DNA from: Gemmatimonadota bacterium
GTDB taxonomy: Bacteria; Gemmatimonadota; Gemmatimonadetes; Palauibacterales; Palauibacteraceae
Assembly (NCBI GenBank): GCA_029288095.1
Contig: JARFPW010000105.1
Coordinates: 1 to 24,590 of the forward strand
Direction: 5' to 3'
Length of the DNA: 24,590 nucleotides
Positions 14,192 to 21,444 of the stretch are shown piece after piece. The translations under genes and the position numbers were made by a program. Within the stretch, counting starts at the first letter, position 1, and every line of letters starts with the position of its first letter. The notes below the pieces were generated by a model. The model was not told the origin of the DNA. It saw nothing but the letters and a program-made list of their open reading frames with translations, and ran no database searches.

Positions 14192-16147
14192 TCAGCCGCC
14201 AGTTCCGTAGGCGATGGTCGGATTGCTGCCGCGTTCGGACACGCGGATGTAGCCCTGCATTTCCTGGTGCAGTGCCGAGCAGAAGTCCGTGCAGTAGAAC
14301 GGAAACACTCCGACTCTCTGTGGCACCCACCGCAGGGTCCGGGTTTCGCCTGGCATGACCAGCAGCTCGGAATTCCGGGCGCCGATGACCGCGAAGCCGT
14401 GTGGCACATCCCAGTCCTGCTCGAGGTTCGTGACGTGGAACAGGACCGTGTCACCTACCATTATGCCTTCGATGTTGTCCGGCGCGAAGTGACTGCGGAT
14501 CGTCGTCATGTACACGTGTACGGTGCTGCCATCCCGCTCGATCCGGGCGTCAGCCTCGGTAAGCGTCGCATACGGATTCGTGTTCTCGGTCAGGTCGAAC
14601 ATCTGGACCTGGTTCGCGGTTACGAGCTCGGCGGGCAGTCCCTGCGCGTAGTGCGGCTCTCCCATCGTCGGGAAATCGAGCAGCAGACGCATGTTGTCGC
14701 CCGAGATGTCGATGAGCTGCGCCGAGTGCGCGAGCTCGGGCCCCGTGGGCAGATACCTGTCCTTGGTGATCTTGTTGAGCGCGACGACGTACTTGCCGAA
14801 CGGCTGTGAGCTGTCACCGCCGGGGATCATCAGGTGACCCGTCGAATAGTAGGCCTCCTGTCGATCGAGTACTTCCCAAGTGCCCAGCCTCCACTTCACG
14901 ACCTCGGACGAAATGAACATCGACGTGTAGGCGTTGCCATCCGCGTCGAACTCGGTGTGCAGCGGGCCGAGTCCGGGCTCCTGGACTTCGCCCGCGAGTA
15001 CGGCTTCATACTCGAGCACCGGAATGCCGTCGATGACTGTCTCGAACTGCTCGTTGGCGATCGCATCGATCATCTTCGAGAACGAGTGGACGGGAATCGT
15101 CGTCGCCAACTTGCCTCCGGCCACGATGTACTCACCCGTCGGGTCGACGTCGACGCCATGCGGCGACTTCGGGGTCGGCAGGAAGTAGATCATGTCGGAG
15201 CAGTCGGCCGGCTCGATCATCCGCACGGAATTCTTCAGCTCGGAACGACCGATCCGATCTTCACCCATCACGTTGTGCACGTACTGTCCGGGCACCACGC
15301 TTCCCGCCCCTTCGGCGACGCAGGTTTCCGCCCGCCGCCAGTTCACGGCCGCGACGAAGTCCTTGTCGGCCTGCGAAGCGTTTACTTCGAGCAGCGTATG
15401 CTCCTGCTCCGTGTTGTAGGTCGTAAAGAACGCCCAGCCGTCCGAGACCTGGCGGCCGGAGTGTGCAATGTCATAGTCGAAGCCGGGAACGTGGATCTGG
15501 AACGCGATGTCCATCTCACCGGGCTGGTCGGCGCGGATGAACGTGAGCGTCCCGCTGAAGTTCTCCTTGAACGTCGCGATCGGGACGTCGGCCTGCGGGA
15601 TCGGCACGCTGAACCGCGTGGACGCGATCACGTACTCGCTGTTCGGCGTGATGAACGGTGATGCGTGATTGCCGCCTGAGTTTGGGATCTCGATGATCTC
15701 TTCCGTCTCGAACTTCGAGAGATCGACCCGAGCCACTCGTGGCGTGTTGTTGCCATTGATGAACAGCCACCGTCCATCGGGAATACCGTCTGTCTGGGAT
15801 AGCTGCGGGTGATGTGAATCGTCCCACGGGATGAGGCCGAAGCTCGTCCGCAGCATGTCTTTCGTCTCCTCGGAGTATCCCCAACCGTTTTCGGGATACT
15901 GCGAGAACACGGCGATCGTCTTGATCAGCCGGCCTGAAGGCAGGCCGTGGACGGTCACGTTTCCGCTGAATCCGCCGGACATGAAGGCGTAGAATTCATC
16001 GTGCTCGCCCGGCGCTACGTAGACTTCGCTGGCGGCGTCGCCTGCTCCCGCAGCCGGGCCGCTCGACGTCTGGCACGCGTAGGTAAACGCGCCGGCAAAT
16101 GCCACGGCGGCCACGAGCATCGCGAGCCTGATTCTGCTGTTCGTCAT
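14192..16147 (-). CDS. nosZ: Nitrous-oxide reductase, clade II (atypical)
   Basis: Reduces N2O to N2 outside the cytoplasmic membrane; homodimer with CuZ and CuA centres. The 651-residue product has an N-terminal beta-propeller with DDSHHPQLSQTDG (CuZ His112 and His113) and further His-containing segments GGNHASPF, DIAHSGRQ, SPHGVDVD, GPLHTEFD, ELAHSAQ and GEPHYAQG. The C-terminal cupredoxin domain has VPHGF and CTDFCSALHQEM (Cys619, Cys623, His627, Met630), the CuA ligands. The signal sequence (residues 1-25) lacks a twin-arginine motif and is Sec-type, which with the CTDFC and HHPQ variants marks clade II. It ends ...TYACQTSS, so Cys25 might be lipidated, although Tyr at -2 is not ideal. 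Second gene of the operon, 24 bases after the cytochrome gene. Confidence 0.97.
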   Translation of the reverse strand: MTNSRIRLAMLVAAVAFAGAFTYACQTSSGPAAGAGDAASEVYVAPGEHDEFYAFMSGGFSGNVTVHGLPSGRLIKTIAVFSQYPENGWGYSEETKDMLRTSFGLIPWDDSHHPQLSQTDGIPDGRWLFINGNNTPRVARVDLSKFETEEIIEIPNSGGNHASPFITPNSEYVIASTRFSVPIPQADVPIATFKENFSGTLTFIRADQPGEMDIAFQIHVPGFDYDIAHSGRQVSDGWAFFTTYNTEQEHTLLEVNASQADKDFVAAVNWRRAETCVAEGAGSVVPGQYVHNVMGEDRIGRSELKNSVRMIEPADCSDMIYFLPTPKSPHGVDVDPTGEYIVAGGKLATTIPVHSFSKMIDAIANEQFETVIDGIPVLEYEAVLAGEVQEPGLGPLHTEFDADGNAYTSMFISSEVVKWRLGTWEVLDRQEAYYSTGHLMIPGGDSSQPFGKYVVALNKITKDRYLPTGPELAHSAQLIDISGDNMRLLLDFPTMGEPHYAQGLPAELVTANQVQMFDLTENTNPYATLTEADARIERDGSTVHVYMTTIRSHFAPDNIEGIMVGDTVLFHVTNLEQDWDVPHGFAVIGARNSELLVMPGETRTLRWVPQRVGVFPFYCTDFCSALHQEMQGYIRVSERGSNPTIAYGTGG

Positions 16148-16171
16148 CGTTCAGTCTCTTGTTGCAGGGGT

Positions 16172-16690
16172 TCAGTTTTGGGCGCCTGGATCTTCCGCGC
16201 CCACCCGGCGCAGGTACTCGAAGACCGCCCGTGCGTCTTCTTCCGTCAACTGCTGATTCGCCATCGGGGTGTAGTTGAATTCCGCGAACAACGCCTTCGC
16301 CACGGGGTGTCTCTCAACCATTTCCTCCGGGTTGAGAATCATGTTCATGACGTACTCGGGAACGCGCTGCTCCGTCACCGTGCTGAGGTCGGGACCGACG
16401 TAGCGCTCGCCCATCTTGTGACAGGCGCTGCACTTGATCGCGAAAATCTCGGCCCCGGCGTCAGCCATAGCCGGATCCAGGTCCCCAAGGACGAGGTCCC
16501 GGATCGGGCCGATGCCGTATTCCAGCTCATCGGCGGTCAGGCCGGAATTCGCAGAAGTTGCCGGCGTCTCGGGGGTGTCAGAAGCACCCGCGTCCGGCGG
16601 ACTCTCGCCTCCCCCGCATGCGGCTGTCGAAACAGCCAAGAAGACAAGAGTCACGAACCGGACGGGGTGTTTAGTGGCCTCGGTCTGCAT
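16172..16690 (-). CDS. c-type cytochrome lipoprotein, first gene of the nos operon
   Basis: A 172-residue monohaem cytochrome c, probably the electron donor to NosZ. The signal peptide ends STAAC (Cys25, lipobox). A disordered Pro/Ala/Glu linker (26-50) follows, then a class I cytochrome domain with CSACH (87-91), GPDLSTV, and the axial Met in NYTPMANQQLT (Met143). It is therefore a tethered haem protein on the periplasmic face. The start is ATG 16690 because AGGGG lies seven bases upstream; longer in-frame possibilities run through the promoter. Similar cytochromes accompany clade II nosZ genes in several phyla. A haem-binding subunit for another oxidoreductase is possible but less likely given the operon. 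Confidence 0.93.
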   Translation of the reverse strand: MQTEATKHPVRFVTLVFLAVSTAACGGGESPPDAGASDTPETPATSANSGLTADELEYGIGPIRDLVLGDLDPAMADAGAEIFAIKCSACHKMGERYVGPDLSTVTEQRVPEYVMNMILNPEEMVERHPVAKALFAEFNYTPMANQQLTEEDARAVFEYLRRVGAEDPGAQN

Positions 16691-16747
16691 GCGTAGACCC
16701 CTATGGGTGAGTTGAACATACCGCCCTATTACAGAGTTGTCGATCCG

Positions 16748-16776
16748 AGTATAGATAGCATCCTGATAATTGTCAA
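16748..16776 (-). promoter_or_regulatory. Sigma-70-type promoter of the nos operon
   Basis: On the minus strand, TTGACA (16776-16771) and TATACT (16753-16748) are separated by exactly 17 bp. This is eleven of twelve consensus positions, unusually strong for this window. Transcription would start near 16741, giving a leader of about 50 bases with AGGGG before the cytochrome ATG. A strong core promoter overlapped by an inverted repeat suggests control by repression. Confidence 0.8.
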
Positions 16777-16812
16777 GGTTTCGACCCTCATAACCTGCAT
16801 AACCTTGACAAT
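16769..16812. promoter_or_regulatory. Double-ended operator candidate: 12-bp inverted repeat
   Basis: ATTGTCAAGGTT (16769-16780) and AACCTTGACAAT (16801-16812) are perfect inverted copies 32 bp centre to centre, about three helical turns. Each arm contains a TTGACA -35 hexamer, one for each divergent direction. Within the spacer CATAACCT is directly repeated with 9-bp period (16789-16796, 16798-16805). The arrangement is what a regulator controlling both its own gene and the nos operon would need. Confidence 0.7.
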
Positions 16813-16834
16813 GGAAATATAGATCGGCATATCC
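16805..16834 (+). promoter_or_regulatory. Possible promoter of the SufR-like regulator gene
   Basis: TTGACA (16805-16810) is a consensus -35 in the right arm of the inverted repeat. The matching -10 is poor (CATATC at 17 bp or ATATCC at 18 bp). If used, transcription would begin at or within a few bases of ATG 16841, and no Shine-Dalgarno sequence precedes that ATG, so the message may be leaderless. Confidence 0.4.
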
Positions 16835-16840
16835 ATAGCT

Positions 16841-17494
16841 ATGAGCGACTCCGATTACATCCGCGTTCCGGGCCTCGGACACACGCAGAGAGATCTGCTC
16901 CACGCGCTGAAGCGCCGCGGTCCTTCGACGACCGAGGAACTGGCGGAGAACTTCCAACTGGCGACCGGTACGCTGCGAGAGCACATCCGCGCTCTCGAGG
17001 CACGACGTCTGGTCGAGAGAGTCGGTCGGCGCAGCGAGGGACCCGGAAGGCCCCATGTGATCTATGGACTCACCGACGCCGGGCAGACGCTGTTCCCGCA
17101 GGGAGAGGCACAACTCCTCGCGGCTCTGGTCGAGCACCTGCTGAGCACAGGCCGCGAGGAACTCGTGGAGGAGTTCTTCCTCGCCCGGGCCAAGTCCGGA
17201 TACGCGGGGGTGGCCGACCGTCTCGAGAAGCTGGATCCCGCTGAGAGACGCCGGGCGGCGGTCGAGATCATGACCGAATCCGGCTACATGCCCGAACTCA
17301 GCGAGGACTCAGACACGGGCGACACGGTGATCCGGCTGTGCAACTGTCCGTTGCGATCGGTGGTGGCCGTCACCCGGCTGCCCTGCCGGACGGAAGAAAG
17401 ACTGCTTGCCGCGCTCGTGGACGCAGAAATAGAGCGGTTTGCCTACATGCCCGATGGGGACGACAGCTGCTCCTACCGGATAGAGTCCAGGTAA
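16841..17494 (+). CDS. SufR-like winged-helix regulator with C-terminal cysteine cluster
   Basis: A 217-residue transcription factor. Residues 13-85 form a winged helix: TQRDLLHALKRRGPSTTEEL, the recognition region TGTLREHIRALEARRLVERV, and the wing GPGRPHVIYGLTDAG. The C-terminal part has four cysteines, 167, 169, 182 and 210, in CNCPLRSVVAV, LPCRTEERL and DSCSYRI. This matches the layout of the SufR/COG2345 group, where cysteines hold a Fe-S cluster that senses redox state, iron or oxidants. The gene is divergent from the nos operon across an inverted repeat, so an NO- or oxygen-sensitive Fe-S repressor of nos is a reasonable inference. No suf genes are nearby. ATG 16841 has no ribosome-binding site, but the HTH start fits. 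Confidence 0.82.
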   Translation: MSDSDYIRVPGLGHTQRDLLHALKRRGPSTTEELAENFQLATGTLREHIRALEARRLVERVGRRSEGPGRPHVIYGLTDAGQTLFPQGEAQLLAALVEHLLSTGREELVEEFFLARAKSGYAGVADRLEKLDPAERRRAAVEIMTESGYMPELSEDSDTGDTVIRLCNCPLRSVVAVTRLPCRTEERLLAALVDAEIERFAYMPDGDDSCSYRIESR

Positions 17495-17499
17495 GAACA

Positions 17500-17523
17500 G
17501 GGGGCACCATAAGCCGAGCCCCC
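17500..17523. terminator. Inverted repeat between convergent genes, possible terminator
   Basis: GGGGGC (17500-17505) and GCCCCC (17518-17523) flank a 12-base loop in the 88-base gap between the regulator gene and the convergent OmpA-like gene. On the minus strand it is followed by TGTTCTT, so it may serve as a weak terminator for the OmpA-like gene. No U-run follows on the plus strand. Confidence 0.35.
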
Positions 17524-17582
17524 GGAACCGCAGTCTCGCGACGCGGCGCCGGAGGCCGGGTACTTCATGCGGAGACTGCTGC

Positions 17583-18275
17583 TTACGAGGTCTCCATCTC
17601 TGCCTCAGCCTCGGCGACCAGATCCTCCGGGTCCACCTCGACCTCAACCTCCGGCGCATAGTCGATCACGAACGCGACCCGACGATTCACGAGGCCTGCT
17701 TCGCCCGGTCCCTGGGCGCCAGCCTGTACGAGACGGGTCTCGCCGTAGCCGACCGTCTTGATCTGCGCGGGGTCGAGGCCGCCGACGGTCTGCACGTACG
17801 CCGCGACCGCTCCCGCGCGCCGCTCGGACAGCCGCTGATTGTAGGCCATCGAACCGGCCGGATCCGCGAATCCCTCCACCGTGATCAGGGCACCATCGAA
17901 GTGATGGCTCACCACGTCCGCGAACCGATCGAGCAACGCCATGTCAGCCATGCGGATCGACGCGTCATCGAAATCGAAGTGGATCGGTGTGGCGAACCTG
18001 ATTCCGGTCTCCAGGCGGGCCACGGTCACGTCGAACTCCTCACGCAACGTGCCGAGTTCCGCCTCGAGTCCGTCCATACGGGACTGAATCTGGGCCAACT
18101 GCTCTTCGGTGAGCGTAGTGCGGGAGTCGAGCCCGGCGATATCCGCCCGAATAGCCGCCATGTCGGCGTTGTAGACGTCCTGGTTGACCTTGGCTGCACA
18201 GCCGCTCGCGGCGAATGCGACGAAGGTGGCGAGGCCTGCGGCCAGCGGCCTGGCTCGGATTGACAAGTTCTTCAC
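17583..18275 (-). CDS. OmpA/Pal-like outer-membrane lipoprotein with coiled coil
   Basis: A 230-residue peptidoglycan-binding lipoprotein, expected to tie the outer membrane to the cell wall. The signal peptide ends AASGC (Cys26). A predicted coiled coil (about 36-90, rich in Asp/Glu/Leu heptads) follows, then an OmpA C-terminal domain (97-207) with HFDFDDASI, ITVEGFADPAGS (Asp138), YNQRLSERRAGAV (Arg153) and GYGETRL, then GLVNRRVAFVI. Asp138 and Arg153 are the diaminopimelate-binding pair. The tail (208-230) is acidic. GTG 18275 is chosen because AGGAG lies nine bases ahead; ATG 18311 adds residues with no ribosome-binding site. It is monocistronic and divergent from the sigma-54 regulator gene. 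Confidence 0.88.
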   Translation of the reverse strand: MKNLSIRARPLAAGLATFVAFAASGCAAKVNQDVYNADMAAIRADIAGLDSRTTLTEEQLAQIQSRMDGLEAELGTLREEFDVTVARLETGIRFATPIHFDFDDASIRMADMALLDRFADVVSHHFDGALITVEGFADPAGSMAYNQRLSERRAGAVAAYVQTVGGLDPAQIKTVGYGETRLVQAGAQGPGEAGLVNRRVAFVIDYAPEVEVEVDPEDLVAEAEAEMETS

Positions 18276-18613
18276 GGCATGATGCTCCTGGCAAAGTGGG
18301 TCGTTCGACATTTCGGATTTGCGTGCGCGCGTCGCGGCCCCCGGGCTGACGGCGGAGCGGTGTACGCTGAGAATCGCACGAAGCAATCCGTGTGCCTCGT
18401 TTCGACTCAGCCGTAAATGGTTTATTGACAACCGCTTGAATGCAACCTCCCCATCCGCGCGCCCCTCCGCCCCGACCTGAATACCGGGAGTTTTTCCCCG
18501 GCCGGCCGCTCCCGCGTGCCGGGAGAATTTCCCGAATCCGGCCCAAAAAAGTTGATTCAGGGCAGACCACCGACGAGATTGACGCCCCCCTGGAACAACT
18601 TTGGAGGGTCCCG
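18276..18613. promoter_or_regulatory. 338-base divergent intergenic region
   Basis: This non-coding stretch separates the OmpA-like gene (minus) and the sigma-54 regulator gene (plus). It holds the two GGGA-N5-TCCC sites listed separately, a TTGACA at 18425-18430 without a good -10 partner, and the ribosome-binding site GGAGGG (18603-18608) five bases before the regulator ATG. I found no convincing sigma-54 (GG/GC) promoter or small RNA gene by eye. Open frames entering it from either gene look non-coding. Confidence 0.5.
18484..18534 (+). promoter_or_regulatory. Paired GGGA-N5-TCCC sites upstream of the response regulator
   Basis: CCGGGAGTTTTTCCCC (18484-18499) and CCGGGAGAATTTCCCG (18519-18534) share 13 of 16 positions and each is a dyad of GGGA and TCCC around five bases. 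They are 35 bp apart, ending 79 bases before the regulator ATG. Paired dyads are how NtrC-type activators usually bind; autoregulation is an inference. Confidence 0.55.
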
Positions 18614-19987
18614 ATGCAACTCGATGTAACCACTATTCTCGTCGTGGACGACGATGCGACGATGCGCGAAGTGTTGACCGTAAGGTTGGAGGACTGGGGC
18701 TACGAGGTCATCACGGCTGCCGACGCATCCGAGGCGCAGGTTGCGCTCGAAATGGGGCGCCCTTCCGTCGTGCTCGCCGACATCGTGCTGCCCGGTATGT
18801 CGGGACTCGACCTGCTGCGGCACCTGAAGGCGGACGATCCGGATCGCCCCGTGATCCTGATGACGGGTCATGGTACCGTCGACCTGGCCGTCGAGGCGAT
18901 GAAGGACGGCGCTGAGGACTTTCTGACGAAACCCATCGAGACCGAGAAGCTCCAGGCGGCCCTCAAAGCCGTGCTCGCCGACATGTCGCTCAAGAAGCGG
19001 GTTGCCCAGCTCGACTCGCAGCTCGAAAACAAGCCCGGATTCGCCGGCATGATCGGGCGCAGCGAAGCCATGATGGAAGTGTTCGCGATGGTCGAACTGC
19101 TCGCCGAAAATGAAGCCACGGCGATCGTGACAGGGGCCAGCGGAACGGGCAAGGAGCTGGTCGCGCGGTCCATCCACGCGCTCAGCCGCAGGTCAGGCGG
19201 GCCCTTCGTGGCTATCAACTGTGCGGCGATCCCGGAAGGCCTGATCGAGAGCGAGCTGTTCGGGCATACAAAGGGAGCGTTCACCGGGGCGGCGCAGCTG
19301 CGACGCGGCAGGTTCGAGCTTGCCGACGGCGGTGTCCTGCTGCTCGATGAAATCGCCGATATGCCCGTGAACCTGCAGACGAAGTTTCTCCGGATCCTCG
19401 AAGAGGGACGGGTGCGGCGTGTCGGTGGCAGCCGCGACGTCGAGTTCGATGTCCGGGTGGTCGCCTCGACGAACCGCCCGATCGACGAGGCTGTTCAGCG
19501 CGGCTTGCTCCGCGAGGACCTGTACTTCCGCCTGGCCGTGTTCGAGATTCGGCTGCCCGAATTGAAGCATCGGGATGGCGACATTCCGCTCCTCGTGCAG
19601 GCGTTTATCCGGGAGTTCAATCAGAAGCACGGGACCCGCGTGGAGGGGGTTCGGGCCGACACGATGGCACTGCTCGAGGCCCATCATTGGCCTGGGAACG
19701 TCCGGGAACTCCGAAATGCCATGGAACGCGCCACGATCGTCGCCCGCGAGGGGTGGATCGAAACCGGCCAACTCCCCCTGTTCCTGAGGGCCCCGCGCAA
19801 CGGGGATCCCACGATCACGATCGAGATCGGTGAGACCACGGCGGAGCAGGTGGAGAAGGAGTTGATCCTCAAGACGCTTAAGCATGTCAAGAACAACAAG
19901 GCCGAGGCCGCGCGCCGTCTAGATCTGGATGTGAAGACGATCCGCAACAAGTTGAAGCGCTACGAGGAAGATCCGGCCGAGGTGTGA
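18614..19987 (+). CDS. Sigma-54-dependent response regulator (NtrC family, GlrR-like)
   Basis: A 457-residue transcription activator. Domain order: receiver (1-120) with VVDDD at 11-14 and phosphoacceptor Asp56 in LADIVLPG, plus Lys106; AAA+ domain with Walker A GASGTGKE (174-181), ESELFGHTKGAFTGA (GAFTGA at 221-226, the sigma-54 contact loop, intact), Walker B GGVLLLDE, and R-finger region; C-terminal Fis-type HTH in NNKAEAARRLDLDVKTIRNK. It would activate sigma-54 promoters after phosphorylation by the kinase encoded next. Together with that kinase and a small lipoprotein it resembles the GlrR-GlrK-QseG set of enterobacteria. ATG 18614 follows GGAGGG by five bases. The stop overlaps the kinase GTG (GTGA). 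Confidence 0.93.
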   Translation: MQLDVTTILVVDDDATMREVLTVRLEDWGYEVITAADASEAQVALEMGRPSVVLADIVLPGMSGLDLLRHLKADDPDRPVILMTGHGTVDLAVEAMKDGAEDFLTKPIETEKLQAALKAVLADMSLKKRVAQLDSQLENKPGFAGMIGRSEAMMEVFAMVELLAENEATAIVTGASGTGKELVARSIHALSRRSGGPFVAINCAAIPEGLIESELFGHTKGAFTGAAQLRRGRFELADGGVLLLDEIADMPVNLQTKFLRILEEGRVRRVGGSRDVEFDVRVVASTNRPIDEAVQRGLLREDLYFRLAVFEIRLPELKHRDGDIPLLVQAFIREFNQKHGTRVEGVRADTMALLEAHHWPGNVRELRNAMERATIVAREGWIETGQLPLFLRAPRNGDPTITIEIGETTAEQVEKELILKTLKHVKNNKAEAARRLDLDVKTIRNKLKRYEEDPAEV

Positions 19988-21444
19988 GGGTCTCCACGAA
20001 GCTCTGGTCGGGCTACGGCCTGCTACTCCTTCTGCTGGGTTCGCTGCTCGTCTATCACATCAGCATCATCCGCGACCTGGCGGATGCCCAGCGCCGACTG
20101 ACGGCGGTCTCCGTGCGCGTATCCGTAACCAGCGCGGAGCAGCTGGACCGGCTGGATCAACTGCTTGAGGCGGGCCGCAAGTACGAGGTTTCCGAAGACA
20201 GCGGGTATGCTGCCCTGTACGCCGAGATCGCCGTCGAGATCGACAGCGCCGTCTCGGACCTGGACTCACTCTCCCGCGGAGCCCCGGAGGCACCGCGTGT
20301 AGCAGCGCTCGTTGCCCGGTGGGCAGACTTCCGGGCTCGTGCGGCGACGGAAGCGGTCGACTCGGTGGCTCCCGTCCTCGTGCCATCGCCTCCCCTCCTT
20401 GGAAGTGAAGTCGGCGCAATGAGGCAGGCGGTGCTGGATGTATCCCAGGCCGCCCGCTCCGCCATGGTCTCGGAGATGGACCGTGCCTCGCGCGACCTGT
20501 CTCGGGCCCGTCGGAGTGCCTGGATCGTGGGCGCTGCCGCGCTGCTGGCCGGGCTGACGATCATCCTGCTGATCATCCGCTCGATCACCGGATCTCTCGC
20601 GAGGCTGTCGGCGGCGACCCGGCGCGTGGCTGAGGGCGAGTTCGGGCGTCGCCTGGAAGGCTCGGACGATGAGGAATTCTGGGAACTGGCGAGGAATTTC
20701 AATGCCATGTCCCATCGACTCGGCGAGGTGGACGAGCTCAAGAGGAACTTCCTTTCCGGCATTTCGCACGACCTGAAGAGTCCGCTGGCCTCGATGAAGG
20801 AAGCGATGACAGTGCTGCTCGACGGCGTACCGGGTCCGGTGAATGACCGTCAGCGTCGGCTACTGGAACTGGGGCTGGCCAGCGGAGACCGATTGTCGAC
20901 GATGATCTCCGACCTGTTGATGCTCGCCCAGCTGGAGTCGCACGCCATCGAGTACTCCTTCGAGCCGGCGGACGTAGCCCACATGGCCCGGCAGGCCGTG
21001 GAGCGGCTGGAGGCTCGGCTCGAGCAGGCAGGCGTCGAAGCCGCTGTGGACGCACCGGAGTCACTGGTCGTCGACTGCGACCAGGCCCGGATGGCCCAGG
21101 TGATCGAGAATCTGCTGGACAATGCTCTGAAGTTCTCTCCGGCTGGAGGAACGGTTCGGGTCGAGGTGGCGCCGGCCGGCGGGAACGGCGGGGGCAACGG
21201 CGTGCAGCTGCGCGTCTCCGACGAAGGCCCGGGCATATCCGACGCAGACAAGGAAGCGATCTTCGAGAGGTTCGCGCAGTGCGGCGAGCCGAGCGGATCC
21301 GCGGGCGGAGTGGGTCTCGGGCTGACGATCTGCCGTGAAATCGTCACAGCGCACCGGGGCAGGATCGGCGTCGACGATCGACCCGGGGGCGGTAGCACAT
21401 TTCATGTGGCGCTTCCCGCCAGGCCGGCGAGGAGCGCTCCTTGA
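19984..21444 (+). CDS. Sensor histidine kinase (GlrK-like)
   Basis: A 486-residue membrane kinase. It has a first membrane helix (9-25), a periplasmic helical sensor of about 155 residues, a second helix (180-198), a HAMP domain (about 199-252), HisKA with FLSGISHDLKSPLASMKEAM (His262), then HATPase_c with ENLLDNALKFSP, DEGPGIS and GGVGLGL. All catalytic boxes are present. The HisKA stretch closely follows that of GlrK, where the sequence is HELKTPLASMREG. The periplasmic part has no recognisable ligand domain. It starts at GTG 19984, overlapping the response regulator stop by 4 bp, so the two are a cognate pair. Its stop is shared with a TTG start. Confidence 0.92.
   Translation: MRVSTKLWSGYGLLLLLLGSLLVYHISIIRDLADAQRRLTAVSVRVSVTSAEQLDRLDQLLEAGRKYEVSEDSGYAALYAEIAVEIDSAVSDLDSLSRGAPEAPRVAALVARWADFRARAATEAVDSVAPVLVPSPPLLGSEVGAMRQAVLDVSQAARSAMVSEMDRASRDLSRARRSAWIVGAAALLAGLTIILLIIRSITGSLARLSAATRRVAEGEFGRRLEGSDDEEFWELARNFNAMSHRLGEVDELKRNFLSGISHDLKSPLASMKEAMTVLLDGVPGPVNDRQRRLLELGLASGDRLSTMISDLLMLAQLESHAIEYSFEPADVAHMARQAVERLEARLEQAGVEAAVDAPESLVVDCDQARMAQVIENLLDNALKFSPAGGTVRVEVAPAGGNGGGNGVQLRVSDEGPGISDADKEAIFERFAQCGEPSGSAGGVGLGLTICREIVTAHRGRIGVDDRPGGGSTFHVALPARPARSAP

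Noticed and set aside
14834..15661. 275-codon plus-strand open frame across nosZ
   Set aside because: It is antisense to the intact nosZ reading frame and is Arg/His-rich low-complexity translation.
16691..17137. N-terminal extension of the cytochrome c gene into the regulator gene
   Set aside because: The lipoprotein signal peptide and ribosome-binding site fix the start at 16690, and the extension would run through the nos promoter and antisense to the regulator.
18425..18453. Sigma-70 promoter for the response regulator at TTGACA
   Set aside because: No acceptable -10 lies at 16-18 bp (TCCCCA/CCCCAT), so the hexamer alone is not enough.
18440..18613. N-terminal extension of the sigma-54 response regulator
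   Set aside because: The receiver domain begins directly at ATG 18614 behind GGAGGG; the extension is Pro/Arg-rich and crosses the paired dyads.
18276..18613. Sigma-54 promoter in the divergent region
   Set aside because: I looked for TGGCAC-N5-TTGC-type sequences; only poor matches such as TGGAACAACTTTGGA (18591-18605) were seen, lacking the GC element.
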